A stretch of DNA of 64,000 nucleotides from Neorhizobium lilium (GTDB taxonomy: Bacteria; Pseudomonadota; Alphaproteobacteria; Rhizobiales; Rhizobiaceae), in assembly GCF_004053875.1 (NCBI RefSeq), contig NZ_SBIP01000001.1, positions 310,001 through 374,000 of the forward strand, in the 5' to 3' direction. A program made the translations under genes and the position numbers. The notes beneath the pieces were generated by a model. That model saw only the letters and a list, made by a program, of their open reading frames with translations, was not told the DNA's origin and did no database searches. Shown piece after piece: positions 33,513 to 41,392 of the stretch. Within the stretch, counting starts at the first letter, position 1. Each line of letters opens with the position of its first letter.

Positions 33513-34400
33513 ATGTCTTCCGCCACTCCTGCCCTCGATGTTTATGAACATCCCCGCTGGTGGAAGGACCGCACCTTGCGCCGGTTCATGCGAAACAGGC
33601 TTGCGGTGCTCGGCCTCGTTTCGATCACGCTCCTCGTACTCACTTGCGTGTTTGCGCCATACGTTCTGCCCTACGACGAACTTTTTATCGATCTGAGGGC
33701 ACGCTTTGCCCCGCCCTTCACCGGCTACCACATTTTCGGGACCGATCCGCTCGGTCGCGATATTGCAGCGCGGCTTTTCAACGCCGGGCGCGTTTCGCTC
33801 ATGGTTGGCTTCTTCGCCATGCTGATGTCGACCGCCCTCGGCACGCTGATCGGCATCGTTGCAGGCTATCGCGGCGGGATCGTCGGCACCGTACTGATGC
33901 GCATCGTAGATGCTTTTCTGTCTTTCCCGTCTATCTTCCTGTTGCTGGCGTTGGCAGCCTTCATCAAGCCAAGCCCCTTCATGATCACCGTCATCATCGC
34001 CCTGACCAGCTGGATGGAGGTGGCACGCATCGTCAACGCCGAGATCCGCTCCCTGCGCGAGAGAGATTTCGTTCTGGCAGCTCGCTCGCTCGGCTACCGC
34101 AGCCGAACAATCATGTTCAAGGAGCTTCTGCCCAATGCGATCGGTCCGATCATCGTCGCCGCCACGCTCACGGTTGCCCGGGCGATCCTGCTCGAAGCCT
34201 ATGTCAGCTTCCTGGGATACGGGATACAACCGCCGTTGCCGAGCTGGGGCAATATGCTGAATGGCGCGCAGCAATATCTCGACAAGGCGCCATGGCTCGC
34301 CATCGTACCGGGTGTTGCTATCACGCTTGCGGTGGCCAGCTTCAACTTCATCGGCGACGGGCTACGCGATGCACTCGATGTCCGGAGCGATACCCTTTAG
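33513..34400 (+). CDS. Dpp/Opp-type ABC permease, second subunit (DppC-like)
   Basis: A 295-residue permease with the DppC features RFMRNRLAVLGLVSI, HIFGTDPLGRDIAARLFNAGR and the EAA-type loop DFVLAARSLGYRSRTIMFKEL. AGGAG lies 7 bp before the ATG at 33513. It should pair with the DppB-like subunit. The two ATPase genes that normally follow are absent: only a 39-codon frame lies between this gene and the kinase gene on the other strand. Confidence 0.92.
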   Translation: MSSATPALDVYEHPRWWKDRTLRRFMRNRLAVLGLVSITLLVLTCVFAPYVLPYDELFIDLRARFAPPFTGYHIFGTDPLGRDIAARLFNAGRVSLMVGFFAMLMSTALGTLIGIVAGYRGGIVGTVLMRIVDAFLSFPSIFLLLALAAFIKPSPFMITVIIALTSWMEVARIVNAEIRSLRERDFVLAARSLGYRSRTIMFKELLPNAIGPIIVAATLTVARAILLEAYVSFLGYGIQPPLPSWGNMLNGAQQYLDKAPWLAIVPGVAITLAVASFNFIGDGLRDALDVRSDTL

Positions 34401-34408
34401 GGGTCGTG

Positions 34409-34528
34409 ATGACGAGTTCATCGTGCTTCGAAATCTCGACAGCGCCGGCCACGAGCATGGAATCGAACCCGGCAGGTCGGATAACCATCAGCCTCGTAGG
34501 CCTGGGCCTTATCGCAAGGCCTTTCTGA
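34409..34528 (+). other. 39-codon open frame where the transporter ATPase gene is expected
   Basis: The ATG follows the DppC stop by 8 bp and has AGGGG at normal ribosome-site distance. It opens MTSSSCFEIS, which resembles the start of Opp/Dpp ATPases (M-T-S-x-x-LEI-S), but it then loses similarity and stops after 39 codons with no Walker A motif. It may be the ruined 5' end of the ATPase gene or a chance frame. The similarity is short, so confidence is low. Confidence 0.3.
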
Positions 34529-34577
34529 ATGGCGCTTTAAACAACCCCGACGCTTCACCCGTGTTTGTTGCCGCCAA

Positions 34578-37235
34578 TCATGCTTGTCTTCCTGTCTTAC
34601 GCCGCTTGATCGGCAGGTCAATGGTGCAGTGGAGATGGGTATCGGTCATCTCGTAGGTCGTTTTGGCGCCTAGCGTATACGGCAGCGCCTTCTCGATCAG
34701 CTCTCGGCCATAACCTGTCTTTTGAACGGTCTCCGTCAAGCGCGGTCCAGAAACCTCTTCCAACCAATCGACAAGAAGCCGCTTTTCGCCGTCCAATGTT
34801 TCGTAAGGAGCCCAAGATATCTTAAGGTTCCCGTCGTCGGTCGAGAGCGCGCCATATTTCCGGGCATTGGTTGCAAGCTCGTGGATCGCCAGGGCAAAGG
34901 TCTGGACGGTACTGTTTTTCAGGAGCACCTCAGGACCATCGACGGATACGCGGTGCGCGACGGAACCGAGCGCGGAGAGTTCCATTTCGGCCAGGGTTCC
35001 GATGGTGATTGGCTCCATTTCGGATCTCGAAAGCAACCCCTGCACACGCGATAGGGCCGACATCCTATCGGCGAACCTATCCATGAAATCCGGCGTAGGG
35101 CCGGTCTCACGCATTGTCTGCTCGGCAATCGAGCGGACGACGGCGATCAGGTTGCGCGTCCTATGCTGAAGCTCGGCAACCAGCGCGTTCTGTGTTTCTT
35201 CCCATCGTTTGCGGGCGGTGACATTCTGACCAATCTTCACGACGCCAGCAGTTCCCGTGTCTCCTGAAGGCAGCGGCCGCGCGAAACCTTCAATGAAAAC
35301 GCGACTGCCGTCCTTGCGCATGTGCCATCTGACGTTTTCGGCAAAGCCGTCCTGAAGGGCCTTTCGCAATTCCGTCTCCGGCACCCCGGCAGCCCGATCT
35401 TCCGGGGTGTAGGTTATTGCCAGATCCTTGCCGACGATCTCTTCAGGCGTCCAACCGAAAACCGATTGCGCGCCGGGCGGCCAGTCTTCGACCTTCCCCT
35501 CTTCGTCGGTGGTGAATATGGCGTAATCGAGCGCGCTCTCGACGATCAGCCGATGACGCTCCTCGCTGCGCTGCAGGGCTGCGTTCGCGTGGTGTGCCGC
35601 CTTCTGGGCCATAATGCGTTCTGTAACATCCGCCGCCATCCCAAACCATTCTACAATATCGCCATCATCACCAAAAACAGGGATCGCGCGCGAAAACGTC
35701 CATCCTTCTGATCCGTCTGTCCGTCGGACACGGTGTTCCAGTTCAAATGGGCCGCGGTCTGCAATCGCCTTGTCGATGACGGCGCGGATCGACGCGTGGT
35801 CTTCCGGAAAGATGTAGTCGTCCATCCATCTAGCGCTTGGGCGCTCCCCATCGACAAGAAACCCGCGACCGAAAAGGTGGCGCATCTCCTGCCAGTCGGG
35901 ATTGAGACTGTAGACGACGTCGGAACTCGCTTCGACCAGCGCCCTTATTTGCTCCTCGCTCTTCCGCAACGCCTCTTCGGCAAGCTTGCGAGGCTTGATG
36001 TCATGGAACAGGACCGCAACGCGGCAGTTTTCGGCGCCGCCAATCCTGAAGGCGTAGACATCATACCAACGCCCAAGAGCCGCTGCACGGTGCTCGAAGC
36101 GTTTCGGCTGGCCCGTTTTGGCTATATTGCCGTAAGTGTCGAACCAGAACTGCTCGTGCTTGGGGATCAGGGAGCGTGCAGACTTACCAACGGAGTCGAT
36201 AAGTCCCGTCTGGCGGGCAAATGCCGGATTGATTTCGAGGAAGCGATAATCCGCCGCCTGACCACGCTCGTCGAAAATCACCTCGATGGTGCAGAAACCT
36301 TCGTCGATAGAATCGAACAGTACATGATACCGGTCCTCGCTCTCGCGCAGTGCTGCCTCGGCCACTTCGCCGCGAAGACGAAGTAGCTCCGCCTGCGCCA
36401 CCTTGTCCGCTGTAATATCTCGGGTTGTCGTAGCGACACCGTCGCCAAGTTTCACAACAGACTGTAGGAACCACCCGTCGAACTGCTCATGCACGTAGTG
36501 ATGTTCAGCTTGTTCGGGAACCCCGGTTTCCACCACACGCTTGAAAGCGTCGAAGATGTCTGCCTCGACCACGCCAGGATTGCGCTGCAGAAGGCTTTCG
36601 CCCCAAGCCGCACCGTACCGGTCTTCCGAGGTTTGGTTGTTGAGCGTCCAAACGAAGTCGATAATCTCGCGGCGATCGTTGCGAACAGCATCGAATACCT
36701 GGATCATGTCCGGGGAGCTGTCTATGACCCCTCTAAGGAAGTCACGGCTCGCCCTAAGCTCGGCCGTGCGTTTTTCGACCTGGCGCTCAAGCTCGGCCAT
36801 GTGCCGGTTCCGGATATCGTCGGCCTGCTTGCGGTCATGTATATCGACGTTCATGCCGATCCACTTGCGGACAGTCCCATCTTCATCCAGCAGTGGCGTT
36901 GCGACACTGTTCGTCCACCGCCAGCCGTTCGTCACATGAAGGACGCGGAATTCCGTGTCCACGTAGCGCCCCGTGTGGATAGCTTCCCGCCATTGATGTT
37001 CCGTGTAGGCTCGGTCGTCAGGATGAACAGCGTCGAGCCAACCATAGCCAAGCATTTCCTCAAGGGTCTGACCTGTGAAGGCACGCCAGCTCTCGCTGTC
37101 ATCGACGACATTGCCGAGTGTATCGGCTTCCCAAGTGACGTCGGCATACTTGTCGATAAGACGGTCGAAGCGTCCGCCTGTACCCCGGGGCAACCCTTCT
37201 CCAATCTCGGAGTTTCTAGCGATGTCGTCTTCCAT
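34578..37235 (-). CDS. Five-PAS HWE-family histidine kinase
   Basis: An 885-residue soluble kinase with no membrane helix. Five PAS domains are readable, at about 25-135 (VTWEADTLGNVVD), 165-280, 300-420, 425-550 and 560-690. A short coiled coil (LERQVEKRTAELRAS) follows the first. The C-terminal transmitter is of the HWE type: H-box ELQHRTRNLIAVVRSIAEQT, N-box HELATNARKYGAL and the W-x-E stretch VDWLEEVSGP. HWE kinases are common in rhizobia and often sense light, redox state or general stress. No LOV cysteine motif (NCRFLQ) is seen in any PAS domain. The start overlaps the receiver gene by 20 bp, so the two form a two-gene operon. Confidence 0.9.
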   Translation of the reverse strand: MEDDIARNSEIGEGLPRGTGGRFDRLIDKYADVTWEADTLGNVVDDSESWRAFTGQTLEEMLGYGWLDAVHPDDRAYTEHQWREAIHTGRYVDTEFRVLHVTNGWRWTNSVATPLLDEDGTVRKWIGMNVDIHDRKQADDIRNRHMAELERQVEKRTAELRASRDFLRGVIDSSPDMIQVFDAVRNDRREIIDFVWTLNNQTSEDRYGAAWGESLLQRNPGVVEADIFDAFKRVVETGVPEQAEHHYVHEQFDGWFLQSVVKLGDGVATTTRDITADKVAQAELLRLRGEVAEAALRESEDRYHVLFDSIDEGFCTIEVIFDERGQAADYRFLEINPAFARQTGLIDSVGKSARSLIPKHEQFWFDTYGNIAKTGQPKRFEHRAAALGRWYDVYAFRIGGAENCRVAVLFHDIKPRKLAEEALRKSEEQIRALVEASSDVVYSLNPDWQEMRHLFGRGFLVDGERPSARWMDDYIFPEDHASIRAVIDKAIADRGPFELEHRVRRTDGSEGWTFSRAIPVFGDDGDIVEWFGMAADVTERIMAQKAAHHANAALQRSEERHRLIVESALDYAIFTTDEEGKVEDWPPGAQSVFGWTPEEIVGKDLAITYTPEDRAAGVPETELRKALQDGFAENVRWHMRKDGSRVFIEGFARPLPSGDTGTAGVVKIGQNVTARKRWEETQNALVAELQHRTRNLIAVVRSIAEQTMRETGPTPDFMDRFADRMSALSRVQGLLSRSEMEPITIGTLAEMELSALGSVAHRVSVDGPEVLLKNSTVQTFALAIHELATNARKYGALSTDDGNLKISWAPYETLDGEKRLLVDWLEEVSGPRLTETVQKTGYGRELIEKALPYTLGAKTTYEMTDTHLHCTIDLPIKRRKTGRQA

Positions 37236-37695
37236 ATCCGCCTTCCCCGCCGGTGCCGTTCACTATAGCGGAAGTTGCGCTCGATTGCGCTGCTGGCACC
37301 AGCTGGGTTGGGCGACGAAACTTCTGTCCGCTTGCCATAACCAGTGCCAAGGCGATGGGTACGTCCTGGCCCACAAACGGCTTCAGATAGTGTCGAACGC
37401 GTTGAAAGCGCGATGGGATGATCTCTCGGTCATATCCTGTCAGAAAAAGGAAAGGGATACCCTCACTCAGTAGACGATCCGCCGCGGGGAACGAGGTTGC
37501 ATCGCCAACTTTGACGTCAAGGATCGCAGCATCGATCAGGTTATGGCCCCAATACTGAAAACATTCCTCTAGAGCTGAAAAAGGTCCGACGACCTTTGCC
37601 CCATGCTCCATCAAAGTTCCCATAATGTCGCATGCTTGATCATAGTCGTCTTCGACCACGAGTGCTTTCTTCCCGACGAGCTCACATTGAAACAT
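37216..37695 (-). CDS. Single-domain response regulator
   Basis: A 159-residue protein consisting of a receiver domain plus a short unstructured tail. The acidic pair is in ALVVEDDYDQ, the phospho-accepting Asp is in AAILDVKVGD, the switch Thr is in LFLTGYD and the conserved Lys is in HYLKPF. It has no output domain, like the receivers that pair with HWE kinases as phosphate sinks or relay proteins. It is the first gene of the pair and its 3' end overlaps the kinase start. Confidence 0.87.
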   Translation of the reverse strand: MFQCELVGKKALVVEDDYDQACDIMGTLMEHGAKVVGPFSALEECFQYWGHNLIDAAILDVKVGDATSFPAADRLLSEGIPFLFLTGYDREIIPSRFQRVRHYLKPFVGQDVPIALALVMASGQKFRRPTQLVPAAQSSATSAIVNGTGGEGGYGRRHR

Positions 37696-37897
37696 CGACT
37701 ACAACTCCTTGCGCAGCTGCTAACCGCAAGTGCACCATGAAGTTCCCGTTGCGCGAGGCCACCACGCGCGCTGCCGGGTTATAGAGGAGTCATAAGAGGT
37801 GCGGGTTCAACCGGAACCTAAATCATGCAAGCTACAATCGGAACTCGCTTTAGCAAGTGCACCACAGGAGCTCGGTTATGAGCATGGACTGGCGTAC

Positions 37898-38467
37898 TCA
37901 GCGTTCGAACCTCTCCAGCATCTTCTTTAATTGTGCATTTTGCAGTTGAAGTCTGCGGGACAGCTGTTCGCGGAGCGTCTTGATCTCGTCTTCGAGGCTC
38001 AGCTGTTCTTCCAAATATGTGGGAATGGCTGGAGACGTCTGCGCAACGACGTCAGATTCCCGAGCGGTCTTGCGGCTTCCGCGCACCTTCCGTGTTGTTC
38101 CCTGAGCAACCTGCGAAGGTGAACCGACGTCGTTCAAAATCGTGACTGCAGTATCAATGTCGCTGGAGGGGATGGGATTGACAGTTGGTTCAAACCCGGC
38201 GCTATCAACATTGTTCGCACCCTGGACATCGTTCCCCAACTCCGCAGGCTGCGCCAGTCCCGCCGAAGTCGCGTCATGTCGATCAGCGCTCTTTATTTCA
38301 GCAGGTATTGAGCCGTCAGGAGGGTTGGACGCGTTGTCATCGGCAGGTTCACTGAGTTCGGTGCTCGACGGAGCTTGTGGGCTTCCCTCGTCCGTCGAGG
38401 TTTCGTGTTCACCCTTATCCTGCCGCCTCGACGTCAGCCGAGCAAGAAAATTCCACCGTGACGCCAT
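37898..38467 (-). CDS. SyrB-like protein with C-terminal coiled coil
   Basis: A 189-residue protein. The first 130 residues are low-complexity, rich in Ser, Pro, Asp and Glu and probably disordered. A basic patch follows (TRKVRGSRKTARES), then a C-terminal coiled coil of about 34 residues (LSLEDEIKTLREQLSRR and onward). The last part resembles the end of the adjacent SyrB-like protein (LRKLLAEKLRAENADLRKR), so the two are likely diverged tandem paralogues. SyrB in Sinorhizobium is a negative regulator of syrM. DNA binding is not evident here; a partner-binding role through the coiled coil is inferred. Confidence 0.55.
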   Translation of the reverse strand: MASRWNFLARLTSRRQDKGEHETSTDEGSPQAPSSTELSEPADDNASNPPDGSIPAEIKSADRHDATSAGLAQPAELGNDVQGANNVDSAGFEPTVNPIPSSDIDTAVTILNDVGSPSQVAQGTTRKVRGSRKTARESDVVAQTSPAIPTYLEEQLSLEDEIKTLREQLSRRLQLQNAQLKKMLERFER

Positions 38468-38496
38468 CTGCTATAAACCTTGTGTTCTACCTTGCA

Positions 38497-38516
38497 CTCG
38501 GATTGGACAATCCGAG
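38497..38516 (-). terminator. Strong hairpin between the two SyrB-like genes
   Basis: CTCGGATTG (38497-38505) and CAATCCGAG (38508-38516) are perfect inverted copies with only two bases between them, so an effective stem of 7-8 bp. It lies 75 bp after the stop of the upstream SyrB-like gene on the minus strand and is a terminator or processing-site candidate. A second small hairpin (GGCGG/CCGCC) lies at 38523-38536. Confidence 0.5.
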
Positions 38517-38590
38517 CTTTGCGGCGGAAGACCGCCACAAAATAAGGATCTAGGCGAGCACAGAATGCCTACCAGCACCCGAAGGCGTGA

Positions 38591-38998
38591 TCAGTTGAGC
38601 TTGAGCCGCTTCCGCAGATCTGCATTTTCTGCACGAAGCTTCTCAGCCAGCAGCTTGCGCAGTCTCTGGTTTTCCTCTTCCAGCTGAAGAAGATCTGCGA
38701 TCTCGTCGGTTGCGGAGACTGGTGCTTCTGCCGCTGCCTGCGCTGCCTTGCGGCCACGTTTTGCAGGTGCACTGACGACAACACCCTCATCTACACTCAG
38801 CTTTGGCTTACGCCCCCTCGTCTGCTTGCGGGGCTTGGCAGCTTCAGTACCTGATACGCCAGTTGCTTCCCCCAGCGCTGCTGCCGAAGCCGTTTTCTTG
38901 GCGCGGGGCTTACGCTGCTTCTTCGGAGCGTCGGGCTCAGCTACGGCGGAAGCCGGCGCACCGGTATCGGTTACTGTATTGTTTTCGTCGGCCATCAT
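38591..38998 (-). CDS. SyrB-like regulator (Ala/Lys-rich, C-terminal coiled coil)
   Basis: A protein of about 135 residues starting MADENN. It has an Ala/Pro/Lys-rich middle with three AT-hook-like basic stretches (KKQRKPRAKK, KQTRGRKPK, PAKRGRKA) and a C-terminal coiled coil (LEEENQRLRKLLAEKLRAEN). This is the layout of rhizobial SyrB-like proteins. The GRK cores suggest minor-groove DNA binding. AGGAGA directly before the double ATG at 38998/38995 supports this start. The frame is open further upstream to a GTG at 39259, adding 87 residues that look like a separate rhizobial motif; see the next entry. Confidence 0.7.
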   Translation of the reverse strand: MMADENNTVTDTGAPASAVAEPDAPKKQRKPRAKKTASAAALGEATGVSGTEAAKPRKQTRGRKPKLSVDEGVVVSAPAKRGRKAAQAAAEAPVSATDEIADLLQLEEENQRLRKLLAEKLRAENADLRKRLKLN

Positions 38999-39259
38999 TA
39001 TCTCCTGTGTCGCCAAGGCATTTGTCGGCTGATCGAGGGCCGCTGTCAACAACGGCGCTGCTTGATACTCTTCCGATAAAGAGACATCGTGGCTCGGTGC
39101 ACCATCACGCGCGCCGGTGAGAAATGGCATCGCCTCTTCCTGCAGATCTCTTGTCACAGATTTGAGGTCCATGTCTCCCCAAATCGAGTTCGACTTGGGT
39201 CCAGGTTTTCTCCTGCCCGATTTGTACTCGATGGCAAAACCGCCCTGGATCTTTTTCAC
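38999..39259 (-). other. In-frame upstream extension of the SyrB-like gene
   Basis: From GTG 39259 the same frame encodes 87 further residues before the SyrB-like ATG. The first 47 contain GFAIEYKSGRRKPGPKS, SIWGDMDLKSVTRDL and EEAMPFL, a Lys/Arg-rich motif that I recall from other small rhizobial proteins. The rest looks like linker. Either a long 222-residue form is made from the GTG, or this is a separate short gene whose stop was lost and which is now fused. The strong internal ribosome site argues that the short form is made in any case. Confidence 0.5.
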
Positions 39260-39523
39260 TTTACAATGCCCCGAAGTTTCCGCGGTGATGTATCGACGAA
39301 ACGTCAGGATGGCAAGATGTTCGTATATATGGCGCAGCGGTGCATTATCCTGGCCTCACGGCGCATCTGCTTTTGTTCGTGACAGGCACTTCTAGCGGCA
39401 CTTAAGAATGAGCCGCCCCTGCCGCGATACTTTTATTGACCTGAACAACAGTCATCAGGAATGGGGGCCGGGCACGGTCAGCACCGGAGCGATCCGAAAC
39501 GCCATCGTTTCCTGTTGTAAGGC

Positions 39524-39919
39524 TCAGGCGGCTTCCAAGGCTGCCTCTTCTTCCGGCATGGCAACATACTTGAGGCCGTTCTCGCAGACGATATGTTGGT
39601 TGCCCCAACTCCGCAGCGCGGCGATGACCGGCTCGAGGCTCAAACCCAACGGCGTCAGCGCGTAATCGACGCGCGGGGGCACCACAGCAAACACCGTGCG
39701 CTGCAGAATGCCCGCCTCCTCCAGTTCCCGCAATTGCTTGGTTAGCATCCGCTGCGTCACAGAGGGAATTCGGCGCCGCAGCGCGTTGAAACGCAGCGTC
39801 CCCTCCTCTAGCAGATGATGAAGGATCACCCCCTTCCACTTGCCATCAAGGAAACTCAAGGTCGATTCGACAGGGCAGCCCGGGAAATTACCGGTCAGCT
39901 TTGCACGCGGCTTGGACAT
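39524..39919 (-). CDS. HxlR-family transcriptional regulator
   Basis: A 131-residue winged-helix protein. The conserved N-terminal Cys sits in GNFPGCPVESTLSFLDGKWKG, followed by FNALRRRIPSVTQRMLTKQLRELEEAGIL and the wing VDYALTPLGLSLEPVI. Members such as YodB and HypR sense quinones or oxidants through this Cys. It is divergent from a quinone-oxidoreductase-like gene with 117 bp between them, the classic arrangement in which the regulator controls that gene. Confidence 0.9.
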   Translation of the reverse strand: MSKPRAKLTGNFPGCPVESTLSFLDGKWKGVILHHLLEEGTLRFNALRRRIPSVTQRMLTKQLRELEEAGILQRTVFAVVPPRVDYALTPLGLSLEPVIAALRSWGNQHIVCENGLKYVAMPEEEAALEAA

Positions 39920-40036
39920 GACAAACTCCCTCTCACGGTATACTTTTCGGCACTATAGGCCAAAAATGTGCATTCTTGCTGAATGAAACCATAGGCGCCA
40001 TGTATTGCCTACGCACCGCAAAGAAGGAGATTTCAT

Positions 40037-41053
40037 ATGCGCGCCGTCGGTTTCAATATGCCCCAGCCTATCACATCCGAAACCTCGCTGATCGACATCG
40101 AACTGCCCATGCCGGAAGCCAAGGGCCGCGATTTGCTCGTTGAGATCAAGGCCGTTTCGGTCAATCCGGTCGATACGAAGGTTCGCGCCTCGGCGCCGGT
40201 CGAGGCCGGGCAGCATCGTATCCTGGGGTATGATGCTGCCGGTATCGTCAAGGCTGTCGGGCCAGACGTAAAGCTCTTCAAGCCGGGCGACGAGGTTTAT
40301 TACGCGGGTGCGATCAACCGCCCGGGCACCAATGCCGAATATCATCTCGTGGATGAACGGATCGTCGGGTTCAAGCCGAATACGCTGAGCTTCGAGGAGG
40401 CAGCCGCCCTGCCGCTCACCACCATCACCGCCTATGAAGCCCTCTTCCACCGTATGAAGATACAGGACAAGGTGGCCGGCGCTTGGAATGCCGTACTGAT
40501 CATCGGCGGCGCAGGGGGCGTCGGCTCCATCGCGATCCAATTGCTACGCGAGCTGTCGGACGTCACGGTCATCGGCACCGGCTCGCGGCCGGAAACGCAG
40601 GACTGGATCCACTCGCTTGGCGCACATCATGCGCTGGATCATTCGAAGCCATTGGCAAAACAGTTGGCGGAATTAGCGATCGGTGCGCCGGCCTTCGTGT
40701 TTTCTACAACGCATACGGACGAGCACCTCAAGGACATACTGGAGCTGATCGCACCGCAGGGTCGGGTCTCGCTGATCGACGATCCGAAGGAACCGATTGA
40801 CCTGCGGTCATTTAAGAGCAAGGCACTTTCGGTTCACTGGGAAATGATGTTTGCCCGGCCGGTTTGGCAGACGGGGGACATGATCGAGCAGCACAAGCTT
40901 CTCAACCATGTTGCAGAGTTGGTTGATGCGGGCAAGATCCGCACGACGCTTGATGAAACGCTCGGAACGATCAACGCCACAAACCTGAAAAAGGCGCACG
41001 CCCTGATCGAGAGCAACCGCACCAAAGGCAAGATCGTACTTTCGGGCTTTTAG
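40037..41053 (+). CDS. Zinc-type alcohol dehydrogenase family / quinone oxidoreductase-like protein
   Basis: A 338-residue MDR-superfamily reductase. The N-terminal GroES-like part reads AVSVNPVDTKVRA and YDAAGIVKAVGPDVKLFKPGDEV. The dinucleotide fold has LIIGGAGGVGSIAIQLLR near residue 155. The catalytic zinc ligands of true alcohol dehydrogenases are absent, as in NADPH:quinone oxidoreductases. AGGAG precedes the ATG. The divergent HxlR regulator suggests induction by electrophiles or quinones. Confidence 0.9.
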   Translation: MRAVGFNMPQPITSETSLIDIELPMPEAKGRDLLVEIKAVSVNPVDTKVRASAPVEAGQHRILGYDAAGIVKAVGPDVKLFKPGDEVYYAGAINRPGTNAEYHLVDERIVGFKPNTLSFEEAAALPLTTITAYEALFHRMKIQDKVAGAWNAVLIIGGAGGVGSIAIQLLRELSDVTVIGTGSRPETQDWIHSLGAHHALDHSKPLAKQLAELAIGAPAFVFSTTHTDEHLKDILELIAPQGRVSLIDDPKEPIDLRSFKSKALSVHWEMMFARPVWQTGDMIEQHKLLNHVAELVDAGKIRTTLDETLGTINATNLKKAHALIESNRTKGKIVLSGF

Positions 41054-41392
41054 GCTCCACCAAAAGGACCGCCGCGTGCGTCACGCCTTCTCTTCATGAA
41101 CAAGCCTGGCAGATCAGGCTGCCGGGCTGTTAATATATGACTCAGGCCACCGAAGTGTGGCGCTCACTGTGATGCAGCGCGCCTAAACCATCACGCCTTA
41201 AAGTATCTACGCCAAAGAAATCATAGATAACAAATAGTCTAGAAGCATTTTAAAGTTTCTAAAATTTTAATTATCTATCTTTACTTTAACAGCATTAGCC
41301 AACGAAACGGCTGCATTCACGACGTCACCGACTCCGCAGTCCGGAGTCTACTGTGCCGCCGCCTAAACCGCTAATTAGAAGGTCATACTATA
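41054..41392. other. 339-bp intergenic region before the chemoreceptor gene, with two hairpins
   Basis: No gene is supported. AGCCTG/CAGGCT at 41103-41120 is a 6-bp stem about 50 bp after the oxidoreductase stop and may terminate it. A very AT-rich stretch (about 41210-41290) follows. GACTCCG/CGGAGTC at 41330-41348 is a perfect 7-bp stem with a 5-nt loop, about 45 bp before the chemoreceptor start, where it would lie in the mRNA leader. Confidence 0.45.

Noticed and set aside
32381-33526. 381-codon open frame on the minus strand
   Set aside because: It lies opposite the DppB-like gene; the composition (many His, Gln, Arg) is an antisense artefact and no family is recognisable.
34578-37235. 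LOV photoreceptor in the multi-PAS kinase
   Set aside because: None of the five PAS domains shows the flavin-binding Cys motif, so light sensing is not supported.
37898-39259. Phage or plasmid partition proteins
   Set aside because: The Ala/Lys-rich, coiled-coil design fits SyrB-like proteins better and there is no Walker ATPase or phage gene nearby.
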